Assembly: GCA_934098515.1 (NCBI GenBank)
Contig: CAKOOK010000013.1
Span: forward strand, 1-35,606
Origin: an uncultured Bacilli bacterium
Lineage (GTDB): Bacteria > Bacillota_I > Bacilli_A > RF39 > UBA660
Length of the DNA: 35,606 nt
Direction: 5' to 3'
Shown here in pieces: positions 14,989 to 24,036 of the stretch (positions are counted from its first letter, which is position 1; every line of letters begins with the position of its first letter). A program made the translations under genes and the position numbers. The notes below the pieces were generated by a model that saw only the letters and a list, made by a program, of their open reading frames with translations, did not search any database and was not told where the DNA came from.

Positions 14989-15017
14989 AATATACCAAAT
15001 TTAACATTAAATGTCAA
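14989..15017 (-). promoter_or_regulatory. Promoter of the type III antitoxin-toxin operon
   Basis: A consensus TTGACA (15017-15012), 17 bases, then TATATT (14994-14989). Transcription should start near 14982, about 20 bases before the first repeat. Confidence 0.75.
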
Positions 15018-15064
15018 ATGATATACCTTTACTATTATAATATATGAATAACATTTTATGCACG

Positions 15065-16189
15065 TTAATCATTTAAACTAGATAACTTTTCATAAACATT
15101 ATCAAATATTCTTAAAAATTCAGTCACTTCTTCACTAGTTGTAAGATAAGATAAACTTATTCTGATAGTGGTTAGAGCTCTAGTCTTATCATGATAAAGA
15201 TTAAAGACTGCTGTACTTATCTTACCACTACTGCATGCTGTGTTTGAGCCAACGTATACTTCATGTTTTTCAAGTGCATGAATAAATGTTTCAGGCTTAA
15301 TATCCATTAAACTTATATTTAAAATATGGGGTATTGAATAACTAGTCTTATTAATAAGTATTTTAGGATATTTCTTTAAATTATCTAAAACTCTATCATT
15401 ATACTTTTTAACCTTTTCACTTCTTTTATCTAAATCAGTTAAACTAATTCTAAGTGCTTTAGAAAATGATGCAATAAGAGGAAGTGGCGGCGTGCCTGGT
15501 CTAATATCTTTCTTAGAACCATAAAATAAAGGCTTAATTCTAACTTTATTACTTTTATAAAGCATACCAACTCCTTTAACTCCATATATCTTCTGACTAT
15601 CAAATGAAGCCATATCAACATCTGCTAAATTAACTGGTACTTTACCTATCGCTTGAGTCATATCACTATGAAAGACGCATCTAGGATTTTCTTTATTAAT
15701 TACTTGTTTTATTGTTTTAAGAGGCTGCCTTATTCCTACTTCACTATTTACAGCACTAATAGTAACTAAAATGGTTTTATCAGTGATCTTTTTCTTTAAA
15801 TCTTCAAAGTCAATTACTCCATTATCATCATTATTAACATAATCTATTATAAAGCCATTTTCTTCTAAATAGGAACAGATTTCATAAATACTCTCATGTT
15901 CCATCTTACTTGTAACAATGTGAGAACCTTTCTTACCTACTGCTAAGGCAAGACCTATTATCGCCATGTTATTACTTTCTGTTGAACCACTAGTGTAAAT
16001 TATTTCATCTTCTTTAACTTTTAGTAGTTCACCTATTTGCTTAGTTGCTCCATTCATTAAATTTTTAGACTTTTCACCTAGTGAATGTAAACTATTAGGG
16101 TTTGCAAAATAATCTTTACTAACTTTATTAAAACTGTCTAATACTTCAGGAAGTACTGGAGTTGTACTACTATAATCTAAATATATCAT
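15065..16189 (-). CDS. Cysteine desulfurase (NifS/IscS family, class II-like NifZ)
   Basis: 374 residues. PLP enzyme that takes sulfur from cysteine and passes a persulfide to acceptors, here most likely ThiI. Motifs: MIYLDYSSTTPV at the N-terminus, FANPNSLHSLGEK, TSGSTESNNMAI (phosphate loop), MEHESI, FHSDMTQAIGK (PLP-ring Asp and Gln), SFDSQKIYGVKGVGML with the Schiff-base Lys, and SNTACSSGK with the catalytic Cys. The ribosome site is AAGGATGTGAT. It starts 34 bases after ezrA. In Bacillus ezrA, nifZ and thiI are neighbours in this order; here a 2.2-kb block separates it from thiI. Confidence 0.92.
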   Translation of the reverse strand: MIYLDYSSTTPVLPEVLDSFNKVSKDYFANPNSLHSLGEKSKNLMNGATKQIGELLKVKEDEIIYTSGSTESNNMAIIGLALAVGKKGSHIVTSKMEHESIYEICSYLEENGFIIDYVNNDDNGVIDFEDLKKKITDKTILVTISAVNSEVGIRQPLKTIKQVINKENPRCVFHSDMTQAIGKVPVNLADVDMASFDSQKIYGVKGVGMLYKSNKVRIKPLFYGSKKDIRPGTPPLPLIASFSKALRISLTDLDKRSEKVKKYNDRVLDNLKKYPKILINKTSYSIPHILNISLMDIKPETFIHALEKHEVYVGSNTACSSGKISTAVFNLYHDKTRALTTIRISLSYLTTSEEVTEFLRIFDNVYEKLSSLND

Positions 16190-16223
16190 CTTATCACATC
16201 CTTATGAGTAAAAATAAGCCATA

Positions 16224-17945
16224 TTAGCTTACTTTATTTACTTTTAATATCTTTTTATGAATATCTGGGTCTGCTTCTGCTATTGCATTAATAGCTAGTT
16301 CTAGTGATGCCTTATAATTACCTTTGTAATATTCGCTTTCAGCTCTACTTAATCCGTTATTAATTCTTTCGTTTATTGCTCTATATCTATTACCATATAC
16401 AATGGTATTTTCTGCAAGAGTTGCTAATCTAACTGCATCAGTAGTGGTCTTATATAACTTTAACACTAAATCCCTGGCAGTATCAACCCTTATATTTAAG
16501 ACTTTAATACTTATTGGTTTTTTATTAAGTTCTTTAACCATTATGTTTATTGCATCTCCAGCTTCACTAGCTTCAGTGTAATACTCTTTAGGTATAACTG
16601 GTAACTTATAAGAACTAATAACATTTTTACTCTTTGCTAAAATCTCATTAATCTCTGTAAGCTGCTCTCTAGCTCTATTCTCATCTTCTTTAAGTCCACT
16701 TAAGTTTTTTAGGGTAAGTTCTAGTTTATCTTCTTCTTTAATAAGTCTCATGCTAAGGGTATTAAGTTCTTCATTTAATTTAGAGTAGGCAAAACTTTTA
16801 TTACGATAATTCTCAACTAAAACTTCATAATCACTTTGAATAGATTTTATATTTAAATTAAGTTCATCAATTACTTTGACTTCCTCATCGCTTAAGTCAA
16901 AGCTATATTTAATATCTTCTATTTTCATAGATAAGTTTTTGATAATTGCTAGTAATTTTTTACACTTAACTCCAAGTTTTCTAGAGTTTTCTTCATATTC
17001 TTTCTTGCTTTCAATTTCTTTATCAAACTCACCATATAATTCATCAAAATAATTAACAATTGCATTAAGTTCTAGGATGCTATCTGTTAAATTAAGAACG
17101 TTTAATCTGTCAAAGATATCTGCTATCTTCTTTTCTGCTTCTGTAATATTATAATCAATATTTAAATAGTCTAAGTTATATCCTTCACTAGTCATTTTCT
17201 TAGTAATCTTGGTAATATCTTTAATCTTATCTGGAATAAGTGTCTTACCAAGTAGTATTACTCCTGGGGCATCATCAATAACTACTTTTAAATTACCAAT
17301 CGCATCATCTAAGGCTTTAACTATTTTAGGCGCTTCACCATAAGCATTATTATCCATAGTAAGTTCAAAAGATGCAAATAACTTATCAACATTTTCAAAC
17401 TGTAATTCAATGGCTTTTTTAATAAGTTCATAATCATCTATATTATGATGATACTTTAAATATATCTCACGATAATCTTTCTTTAAACCCGTAATAATCT
17501 CTCTATTTTTACTCTCACTTAAAGTAATCTCTTTAATATCACGAAGTAAAAACTCACTCTTACTTTTAACGTAATAAAGTTCTAATTCTAATTTAGCAAT
17601 TGCTTCATTAATTTCTTTGAACTTTCTTGTCTTAAAGGTTGCTTCTAATTCATTTAACTTATCATCAAGCTGTGGAATATCTTCTTCTTTAATTTTCTTA
17701 TATCTACTCTGCCATATCTTATACTTTTTTTCTAAGTCTTTATTGTTTATTAGGGAAGATAATTTATTAAGTTCTGTTAATATACTACCTGAGATAATAA
17801 GATTTTTATTCCTTTCAAGGTCTCTTAATATTCCATTATATTTTTTCTTGTTATGCTTATCATACATTACTAAAACAAGCACTATTAAAATAATTGCTAC
17901 TACAACATAGATTATACCTAAAACTAAACTTGTTTTATCACTCAT
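16224..17945 (-). CDS. ezrA: Septation ring formation regulator EzrA
   Basis: 573 residues from the ATG at 17945; AGAGGT is six bases ahead, while the ATG at 17951 touches the ribosome site. One N-terminal membrane helix (about 6-28, LVLGIIYVVVAIILIVLVLV) is followed by long coiled coils made of spectrin-like repeats. A family landmark is the NAYGEA segment near residue 205, and ANP-like ends ELAINAIAEADPDIHKK close the protein. EzrA is a negative regulator of FtsZ ring assembly and links division to wall synthesis in low-GC Gram-positives. Length matches Bacillus EzrA (about 560). Sequence identity is likely low but the layout and neighbours support the call. Confidence 0.88.
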   Translation of the reverse strand: MSDKTSLVLGIIYVVVAIILIVLVLVMYDKHNKKKYNGILRDLERNKNLIISGSILTELNKLSSLINNKDLEKKYKIWQSRYKKIKEEDIPQLDDKLNELEATFKTRKFKEINEAIAKLELELYYVKSKSEFLLRDIKEITLSESKNREIITGLKKDYREIYLKYHHNIDDYELIKKAIELQFENVDKLFASFELTMDNNAYGEAPKIVKALDDAIGNLKVVIDDAPGVILLGKTLIPDKIKDITKITKKMTSEGYNLDYLNIDYNITEAEKKIADIFDRLNVLNLTDSILELNAIVNYFDELYGEFDKEIESKKEYEENSRKLGVKCKKLLAIIKNLSMKIEDIKYSFDLSDEEVKVIDELNLNIKSIQSDYEVLVENYRNKSFAYSKLNEELNTLSMRLIKEEDKLELTLKNLSGLKEDENRAREQLTEINEILAKSKNVISSYKLPVIPKEYYTEASEAGDAINIMVKELNKKPISIKVLNIRVDTARDLVLKLYKTTTDAVRLATLAENTIVYGNRYRAINERINNGLSRAESEYYKGNYKASLELAINAIAEADPDIHKKILKVNKVS

Positions 17946-18039
17946 AACCATACCTCTATTTTAATTTTATCATATTTATTTTATTATTAACACTATAAAC
18001 TAATAATCAAACATGATTTTAACAATAAAAATACTCTTT

Positions 18040-18078
18040 CATTTCGCAAAACGGAAAAATTTTTGATTTTGCGTAATG
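18040..18078. repeat. Inverted repeat after the ATPase/small-ORF pair
   Basis: CATTTCGCAAAAC and ATTTTGCGTAATG face each other across 13 bases. It is a slightly degenerate copy of the perfect palindrome in the ATPase promoter at 19466-19504. Confidence 0.8.
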
Positions 18079-18093
18079 TTCATAATATCTTAT

Positions 18094-18237
18094 TTAACTA
18101 GCATCATCAAGTAAAGCTTCTTTTAAATCATCCAAATCATAACTTGTATATTCCTCTGGATGCTTTTCAATATACTCCAATTCCTTTGAAGCAAGTTTTA
18201 ACTCTTCTTCCGTAAAATAATCATTTAAATTAATCAT
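18094..18237 (-). CDS. Small acidic protein encoded after the AAA/DUF4143 ATPase
   Basis: 47 residues opening MINLNDYFTEEELKLASKEL and ending DDLKEALLDDAS, about a third acidic, with no membrane segment. It starts 14 bases after the ATPase stop with GGGG five bases ahead of the ATG, so it is likely co-transcribed. It lies inside the pair of inverted repeats that bracket the ATPase. I do not recognise the family; a small regulator or partner of the ATPase is possible. Confidence 0.55.
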   Translation of the reverse strand: MINLNDYFTEEELKLASKELEYIEKHPEEYTSYDLDDLKEALLDDAS

Positions 18238-18251
18238 ATGTACCCCATAAT

Positions 18252-19436
18252 CTAATCTACAAGCCAGTTTTTAATATCTATTATCTGAACACCTTCATAG
18301 GTATAAGAATCATGATGTGTTCTTGCTATTAAAATCTTTGGATAAGCATCTTTTATCTTTAATAAAGATGAAACTTCTCTTTCAAATGTCTTATCATCAC
18401 TTATGTTATCAGAAACCTGAATATATATTTTTTCATTCCTTCTCATAGCAACAAAGTCTATTTCTTTATTATATAAAACGCCAACATAAACTTCATAACC
18501 ACGTCTTAATAATTCCATTGCTACAATATTTTCATAAACATTACCATAGTCCATATTACGAGTACCATGCAAAGCATATTTGATTGAAGGACAAGCTAAA
18601 TAATATTTATCTTGAGTATTTAAATATTTTTTTCCTTGAATATCATACCTTCTGATTTTATAAAAAGCATAAGCATCGCAAAGATACTTCATATATGTTC
18701 CTACTGTTTTATCGCTTACATTATTTTTATTAGAATTAAGAGTATCAGTAAGACTTCTATAAGATGTTAATTTAGAAATATTATCAATCAAAAAATCACT
18801 TATGCTATCAAGTAAAGGAATATTTTGAATATGATATCTTTGAGTAATATCTCTAACTATCAAAGTTTTATAAACATCGCTAATATATTTATATTTCTCG
18901 TCTAAATTTTTATATAAATAAGAACCTGAAAATCCACCTTCTAAAACGTATTTATCAAAAGTTTCATCAGTATTTTCATAATTATAATAAGACATATATT
19001 CATTATAAGAAAAAGGAAATATTTCTATCTTATATGTTCTACCAGTAAAAAGAGTTGCTAAATCACTAGATAATAAAAACGCATTTGAACCAGTAATATA
19101 AATATCATACTTTTCTTCAGCATGAATCCAGTTAATCGCTTTTTCAAAGTCATCACACATTTGAACTTCATCGATTAAAACAATATTCTTCTTATTTTTT
19201 AAATAATTATCACTAATATATTTATATAAACTATCTGCATTTTTATATTTATCAAAATCCTTAACATTAAAATTAATATGTATTATATTATTAGTTTTAT
19301 CTTTTTCTAAATATTCTTTAAATAACTCAAGTAGTTTAGATTTACCACTACGCCTTATTCCAGTTATAACCTTAATATCGGGTGTTCCAGTAACACTTAT
19401 TAATTCATCTAAATATTTTCTTTTTAATATTTTCAT
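18252..19436 (-). CDS. AAA ATPase with C-terminal DUF4143 domain
   Basis: 394 residues. Walker A is VITGIRRSGKSKLLELF, Walker B is KNIVLIDEVQMCDDF, sensor I is YDIYITGSNAFLLSSDLA, and TGRTYKIEIFPFSYNEYM follows. The C-terminal DUF4143 domain (about 200-390) has RDITQRYHI, TVGTYMKYLCDAYAFYKIRRYD and NIVAMELLRRGYEVYVG with KEIDFVAMR. The family is widespread in anaerobes and its role is not known; the last motif resembles a restriction-like nuclease core. The ribosome site is AGGTGA. Its promoter overlaps a 39-base palindrome, suggesting autoregulation. Confidence 0.88.
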   Translation of the reverse strand: MKILKRKYLDELISVTGTPDIKVITGIRRSGKSKLLELFKEYLEKDKTNNIIHINFNVKDFDKYKNADSLYKYISDNYLKNKKNIVLIDEVQMCDDFEKAINWIHAEEKYDIYITGSNAFLLSSDLATLFTGRTYKIEIFPFSYNEYMSYYNYENTDETFDKYVLEGGFSGSYLYKNLDEKYKYISDVYKTLIVRDITQRYHIQNIPLLDSISDFLIDNISKLTSYRSLTDTLNSNKNNVSDKTVGTYMKYLCDAYAFYKIRRYDIQGKKYLNTQDKYYLACPSIKYALHGTRNMDYGNVYENIVAMELLRRGYEVYVGVLYNKEIDFVAMRRNEKIYIQVSDNISDDKTFEREVSSLLKIKDAYPKILIARTHHDSYTYEGVQIIDIKNWLVD

Positions 19437-19454
19437 TTTTCTTCACCTATTAAT

Positions 19455-19482
19455 ATTATACCATTCATTACGCAAAATGCAA
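19455..19482 (-). promoter_or_regulatory. Promoter of the ATPase gene
   Basis: TTGCAT (19482-19477), 16 bases, TATAAT (19460-19455). The -35 box and spacer lie within the palindrome at 19466-19504. Confidence 0.65.
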
Positions 19483-19504
19483 TTTTTTTTGATTTTGCGT
19501 AATG
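19466..19504. promoter_or_regulatory. Perfect palindrome over the ATPase promoter (operator candidate)
   Basis: Thirteen-base arms CATTACGCAAAAT and ATTTTGCGTAATG are identical as inverted repeats across 13 bases. The position over the -35 box fits a repressor site. A related copy lies downstream at 18040-18078. Confidence 0.7.
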
Positions 19505-19520
19505 AAATTTACACTCAAAA

Positions 19521-19560
19521 GCCTAAAAAAGCACTCCTTTAAATATAAAAGACTGCTTCT
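19521..19560 (-). terminator. mutM terminator
   Basis: On the minus strand AAGCAGTCTTTTA pairs with TAAAGGAGTGCTT with one mismatch and G-U pairs, followed by six T. Confidence 0.75.
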
Positions 19561-19578
19561 TAATAAAATAAATTCATT

Positions 19579-20379
19579 TTATTTCTGACAATTAGGACAA
19601 AAATAAGTACTTCTGCCACCAACTTTAATCTTTTCTATCTTGCATCCACAAGTACATAGTTCTCCTTCTTTTTTATGTACTTTTAAAAAGTTTTGATAAT
19701 TGCCGGTAACACCTAAACTAGAAGTATAACTTCTAATAGTAGTTCCGCCTTCCTTAATAGCTAAACTTAAAATATCTCTAGCACTCTTAATTATTCTATT
19801 ACACTCTTCTAAGGTAACACTTTCACCTAATCTAAGAGGATTTATTTTAGATGCAAATAATACTTCATCCGCATATATATTACCTAAACCAGCTATTATA
19901 TCTTGTTCTAATAAAAGGCTCTTCATATGTTTCTTCTTATTATGAATATGACTATAAAGTTCATCTGCATCCATATCAAATGGTTCTTTAGCAAGTTTCA
20001 CGAGTGCTCGATTATTACCAACTTCACTTGTCTTTACTATGCACATTCTACCAAACTTTCTTGTATCATGATATCTTAAAGATAAATCACCAAAATAAAT
20101 AATAACATGTTCGTGCTTCAAAATCTCATCATCACTAGGCTTAACAAAATACTTGCCTTCCATCCTTAAATGACTAATAACAGAAACTTCACCATAATTA
20201 AATATTAAATATTTACCAAATGTTGTAATATCCTCTAAGGTATGGCCGATTAACTCATTAATATCCATTGTGCTTTCAACAATTTTGGGATAAATAACTT
20301 TAACACCCGTTACTTTCTTACCAATAAGTTTCTTTTTTAAAACACTTGCGACAGTTCTAACTTCTGCTAGTTCTGGCAT
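19579..20379 (-). CDS. mutM: Formamidopyrimidine-DNA glycosylase
   Basis: 266 residues from the ATG at 20379, which puts Pro and Glu (MPELAEVRTV) at the processed N-terminus where the catalytic Pro must be; the ATG at 20388 would bury it. The enzyme removes 8-oxoguanine and cuts the abasic site. The helix-two-turn-helix is LLLEQDIIAGLGNIYADEVLF. The zinc finger at the end has CTCGC and CPNCQK around GGRSTYF. ELAEVR replaces the usual ELPEVE, a small deviation next to the active site. It follows polA by 9 bases with an AGGTGAT ribosome site, the polA-mutM order known from Bacillus. Confidence 0.94.
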   Translation of the reverse strand: MPELAEVRTVASVLKKKLIGKKVTGVKVIYPKIVESTMDINELIGHTLEDITTFGKYLIFNYGEVSVISHLRMEGKYFVKPSDDEILKHEHVIIYFGDLSLRYHDTRKFGRMCIVKTSEVGNNRALVKLAKEPFDMDADELYSHIHNKKKHMKSLLLEQDIIAGLGNIYADEVLFASKINPLRLGESVTLEECNRIIKSARDILSLAIKEGGTTIRSYTSSLGVTGNYQNFLKVHKKEGELCTCGCKIEKIKVGGRSTYFCPNCQK

Positions 20380-20388
20380 AAACATCAC

Positions 20389-22944
20389 CTACTTTGCTTC
20401 ATATAAATCTGTTCCTACATCAGTACTAACCTTTAAAGGAACATTTAATTTAACAATATTTTCCATCACATCACGTGCTGCACTAATAAGTTCTTCTTTT
20501 TCATCATTGCAAACATCAAATACGAGTTCATCATGAATCTGTAAGAGCATCTTACTCTTAAATCCTTTTTCTTCCATAACCTTATCAAGCTTTACCATTG
20601 CCATCTTTATAATATCAGCAGCAGTTCCTTGAATAGGTGTATTTAAAGCAATTCTTTCTCCACTACTTCTAACCATATAATTAGTACTGTTAAGTTCTTC
20701 AATAGTTCTCTTTCTATTAAATAAAGTTCTAACTGAGCCATAAATATGGGCTTCTTTTTTAATATTATCCATATATTCACTTACACCTGGATAAAGTTCT
20801 AGATACTTCTCAATAAACTTCTTAGCATCACTTGGATTAATCTTTAAATTCTCACCAAGTCCAAAACCACTAATACCATATACAATACCAAAAATTACGG
20901 CTTTTGCTGTTCTTCTCATACTCTTAGTAACTTCTTCCGGACTAACACCAAAAATATCACTAGCTACTCTTGTATGAATATCTTCATTATTCTTAAATGC
21001 CTCAATCATTTTTTCAGAATTACTAATATGAGCAAGTACTCTAAGTTCTATCTGTGAATAATCAGCACTTAAAAATAAATCATATTCTGGTACAAATGCA
21101 CGTCTTACTTTTCTATCCATCTCATCTCTAGCTGGAATATTTTGTAAATTAGGCTCTGCACTAGATAATCTTCCAGTTCTAGTCAAAGTCTGTTTATATA
21201 TTGTATGAATACGTCCATCATCTAAAATATAATTATTAAGTCCATCTAAATAAGTACTCTTAAGTTTAGATAAGTTGCGATACTCTAAAATAAGCTCAAT
21301 AATTGGATGAGTACCAATTAAACCTTCTAAAACGCTAGCATCAGTACTATAGTTGGCTCCTTCTTTTTTCTTCTTCCTGTATGGTAAACCTAAATGTTCA
21401 AATAAGATGTTACCTAACTGTTTAGGACTAGAAACATTAAACTCACATCCAGCATAATTATATATCTCTCTAGATAAATTATCTAAACGTACTCCAGCTT
21501 CTTCACTCATCTCTTTTAAAATATCCTTATCACACCTAATACCAGCAAGTTCCATCTTAGCAAGTACTCTAACAAGTGGCATCTCAACATTTGTAAATAA
21601 ATCAAACATATCATCCATTTTTAATCTCTTTACAATATCATCTCTAGTATCATAGATATATTTAGCTTTTAAAGTAACGCCCTTTTTAAGTATTTCTTCG
21701 TCTTTTAAAATATCAGTATAAAAAGGTGCTTCTATTCCATCATTATTCATTATAAATGCTAAATCATCTTTCATTTGATAATTAAGCAGATATGTACCTA
21801 TCATATGATCAAAATTACTTATCATATTAACATCTTTAAGTAAAACCATATTCTTCTTTAAATCATAAGTATACGTTACTGCTTGTTTTAAATATTCGCA
21901 AACCTCTTTAACTTTTTCTGGACTAACATAAAATAAGTTATCTCCATCATATACACCCATGCCAATTATCTTACCTAAATGATAATTTTCTTTATCACAC
22001 TCAATATAATAAGAAACGCACTTTTCTATATTTATATCATGAACATCACTAAGTTCTTTAAAGTTAACATCAAGTTTTACTTGCTTTTTAGGTATCTTTT
22101 TTAAAAATGAATAAAACTCTAAATCAGCAAATAATTCATCTAATGAGTCGTTACGTCCCATATATTTCATACTATCTAAAGTATCTTCTAGGGGAACTTC
22201 TCTATATATAGTGCATATGTCTTTACTAAAGAAAGCACTATCCCTATCATTAACAAGCCTTTCATGAGTAGCCCCCTTAATTAAATCAATATTAGCATAA
22301 ATATTTTCTAAAGTACCATACTCTTGTAATAGTTTTAAGGCCGTCTTTTCACCAATCCCTTTAACACCTGGCACGTTATCTGAAGCATCTCCACTTAATG
22401 CTTTTAAATCAATAATTCTAATTGGTTCAATTCCATAATCATCTTTAAAAGTTTCTCTATTATATCTAATAAAACCCTTTTGTTTTAAAAGTTTAACATC
22501 AACAACATCACTAATTAATTGTAATAAATCTCTATCAGAAGAAACAATTGTCGCATCAAACTCAGGATCCTTATCAGCCATCGCCGCAATAGTTCCAATA
22601 ATATCATCTGCCTCAAAGTTTTCTACTTCATAATGCTTAATCCCCATTGCTTCAAGTATCTTTCTAGCATAAGGCATTTGAACTTTTAAATCTTCTGGAG
22701 TTTCTCTTCTTCCTTCTTTATAATGATCGTACTTTTCATGTCTAAAATTTTTACCAATATCAAAAGCAACTGCCATATACTCTGGTTTTTCTTCCTCAAT
22801 AATTTTATTAATCATTGAAGTAAAACCATATAAAGCATTAGTCGGAAAACCCTTACTATTTCTCATAATATTTCCAGTATAAGCAGTCGCATAATAACTT
22901 CTAAACATTAAATTATTTCCATCAACAAGTATAACTTTTTTCAT
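20389..22944 (-). CDS. polA: DNA polymerase I
   Basis: 851 residues. The 5'-nuclease domain (about 1-290) has VILVDGNNLMFRSYYA, FEADDIIGTIA, SSDRDLLQL and SGDASDNVPGVKGIGEKTA. The middle domain (about 295-460) sits where the 3'-5' exonuclease would be but lacks the DxE metal motif, so proofreading is probably absent, as in other Gram-positive Pol I. The polymerase domain (about 470-851) has RTGRLSSAEPNLQNIPAR, SADYSQIELRVLAHIS (motif A), RRTAKAVIFGIVYGISGFGL (motif B) and LLQIHDELVFD (motif C). The ribosome site is AGGTGAGG. First gene of the polA-mutM operon. Confidence 0.96.
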   Translation of the reverse strand: MKKVILVDGNNLMFRSYYATAYTGNIMRNSKGFPTNALYGFTSMINKIIEEEKPEYMAVAFDIGKNFRHEKYDHYKEGRRETPEDLKVQMPYARKILEAMGIKHYEVENFEADDIIGTIAAMADKDPEFDATIVSSDRDLLQLISDVVDVKLLKQKGFIRYNRETFKDDYGIEPIRIIDLKALSGDASDNVPGVKGIGEKTALKLLQEYGTLENIYANIDLIKGATHERLVNDRDSAFFSKDICTIYREVPLEDTLDSMKYMGRNDSLDELFADLEFYSFLKKIPKKQVKLDVNFKELSDVHDINIEKCVSYYIECDKENYHLGKIIGMGVYDGDNLFYVSPEKVKEVCEYLKQAVTYTYDLKKNMVLLKDVNMISNFDHMIGTYLLNYQMKDDLAFIMNNDGIEAPFYTDILKDEEILKKGVTLKAKYIYDTRDDIVKRLKMDDMFDLFTNVEMPLVRVLAKMELAGIRCDKDILKEMSEEAGVRLDNLSREIYNYAGCEFNVSSPKQLGNILFEHLGLPYRKKKKEGANYSTDASVLEGLIGTHPIIELILEYRNLSKLKSTYLDGLNNYILDDGRIHTIYKQTLTRTGRLSSAEPNLQNIPARDEMDRKVRRAFVPEYDLFLSADYSQIELRVLAHISNSEKMIEAFKNNEDIHTRVASDIFGVSPEEVTKSMRRTAKAVIFGIVYGISGFGLGENLKINPSDAKKFIEKYLELYPGVSEYMDNIKKEAHIYGSVRTLFNRKRTIEELNSTNYMVRSSGERIALNTPIQGTAADIIKMAMVKLDKVMEEKGFKSKMLLQIHDELVFDVCNDEKEELISAARDVMENIVKLNVPLKVSTDVGTDLYEAK

Positions 22945-22961
22945 ATCCTCACCTAAATCTT

Positions 22962-22989
22962 ATTATACCCTATTTTTGTATTATTTCAA
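22962..22989 (-). promoter_or_regulatory. polA promoter
   Basis: TTGAAA (22989-22984), 16 bases, TATAAT (22967-22962). It overlaps the T run of the rpoZ terminator. Confidence 0.65.
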
Positions 22990-23011
22990 AAAAAAATAAG
23001 CATTTTGCTTA
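22988..23011 (-). terminator. rpoZ terminator
   Basis: TAAGC pairs with GCTTA around AAAAT on the minus strand, followed by nine T. Confidence 0.75.
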
Positions 23012-23203
23012 CTTAATTGTAATTAAACCAGCGTCTACTTCCTCTAAAGCACGACCTAATTCCTTTTTATTCTTATAATCGCTTTCCTTCATTTGTAACC
23101 ATCCAGTTTCCTGAATTTGTTTAGCTCTCTCAGCAATCACATGAACTAGCTTATACTTTGAGTCGACCTGATTTAATATTTTATCAACAGATGGATATAA
23201 CAT
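23009..23203 (-). CDS. rpoZ: RNA polymerase omega subunit
   Basis: 64 residues from the ATG at 23203; the GTG at 23212 lies inside the ribosome site GGAGAGGTGAT. Omega stabilises the beta' subunit. The family pattern is clear: MLYPSVDKILNQVDSKYKL, VHVIAERAKQI, then LGRALEEVDAGLITI. Its usual neighbour gmk is not present; here it stands alone with its own terminator. Confidence 0.88.
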   Translation of the reverse strand: MLYPSVDKILNQVDSKYKLVHVIAERAKQIQETGWLQMKESDYKNKKELGRALEEVDAGLITIK

Positions 23204-23280
23204 ATAAATCACCTCTCCTACACATTCTTAATATAATACAAAAATTAAAAAAGAAAAACAAAACTAAAAGAAAATATACA

Positions 23281-23949
23281 CTAATTTGACAAACTACTTT
23301 CTCCAGTCTTGTAATCTATATCTATTCCCGTCTCAACATTATATACATAAACATGAAATTTAAGCCCGGCACCATTATCCTCAACACTTTTAGCTTCCAT
23401 CTCTATTCCACTAGCAACTAAATTATCTCCATAAAACTTAGGTGTTACTCTATACATAACATGATTACCAGTTTCTTTAATATAACTAGCTACTTTATTT
23501 TCAAACTCTAACATAGTTTTACTATTAGTCTCTCTAGTACAAGTAATCAAATTATTAGGATTAGCATTCTGTCCAGTTAACTGGTATCCAATTAAATGAC
23601 ATCTATTATATAAATACTTACCATCAACAATATCATACTTAACTGTATGCCACCCACTAGGCTTAACACTACCAATAGATCCTCTTTTTTCAGTTGGCAT
23701 TAAATCAGGCCCAATACTAGCATAAGCAACCCCACATCTACCAAGTGAATCTAAATCACTATATAATTCAAAAGAATTACTTACAAGTTCACTAAAAGAA
23801 GGCTCATTATTATCAATAACAACATAAGGCTCACCATTATATAAAGGAACTTCATCTATACCATAACTAACACTCTTATTATTAAATATAACAAAAGCAA
23901 ATATAGCTATAAATATACACTCACATAAATATCTATAAAATCTTTCCAT
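23281..23949 (-). CDS. Secreted DNA/RNA non-specific endonuclease (EndA/NucA type)
   Basis: 222 residues from the ATG at 23949 (GGTGG five bases upstream); the frame runs back to 23997 without a ribosome site. A hydrophobic N-terminal segment (about 4-22, YLCECIFIAIFAFVIF) is a signal anchor. The beta-beta-alpha-metal nuclease core has LYNRCHLIGYQLTGQNANPN, where Arg-x-His replaces the classic DRGH with His as general base and the Asn pair binds metal, then LITCTRETNS. Secreted family members degrade extracellular DNA for nutrients or uptake. In this protein NRCH rather than NRGH is as in other Bacillota homologues. Confidence 0.87.
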   Translation of the reverse strand: MERFYRYLCECIFIAIFAFVIFNNKSVSYGIDEVPLYNGEPYVVIDNNEPSFSELVSNSFELYSDLDSLGRCGVAYASIGPDLMPTEKRGSIGSVKPSGWHTVKYDIVDGKYLYNRCHLIGYQLTGQNANPNNLITCTRETNSKTMLEFENKVASYIKETGNHVMYRVTPKFYGDNLVASGIEMEAKSVEDNGAGLKFHVYVYNVETGIDIDYKTGESSLSN

Positions 23950-23992
23950 AAAACCACCATTATTAAAAGTAATTGTGTATAACTCAATTGGT

Positions 23993-24036
23993 GGCAACTG
24001 ACATGCTCAAAACGAAAAATCCGTATGCCAGTTGCC
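23993..24036. repeat. Long hairpin between the endonuclease and surface protein genes
   Basis: Twelve-base arms GGCAACTGACAT and ATGCCAGTTGCC (one G-U/mismatch position) enclose 20 bases. On neither strand does a T run follow, so it is not a simple terminator. It lies in a 160-base noncoding stretch (23997-24156) whose GC content, about 40-45% by hand count, is clearly above the surroundings. Confidence 0.75.
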
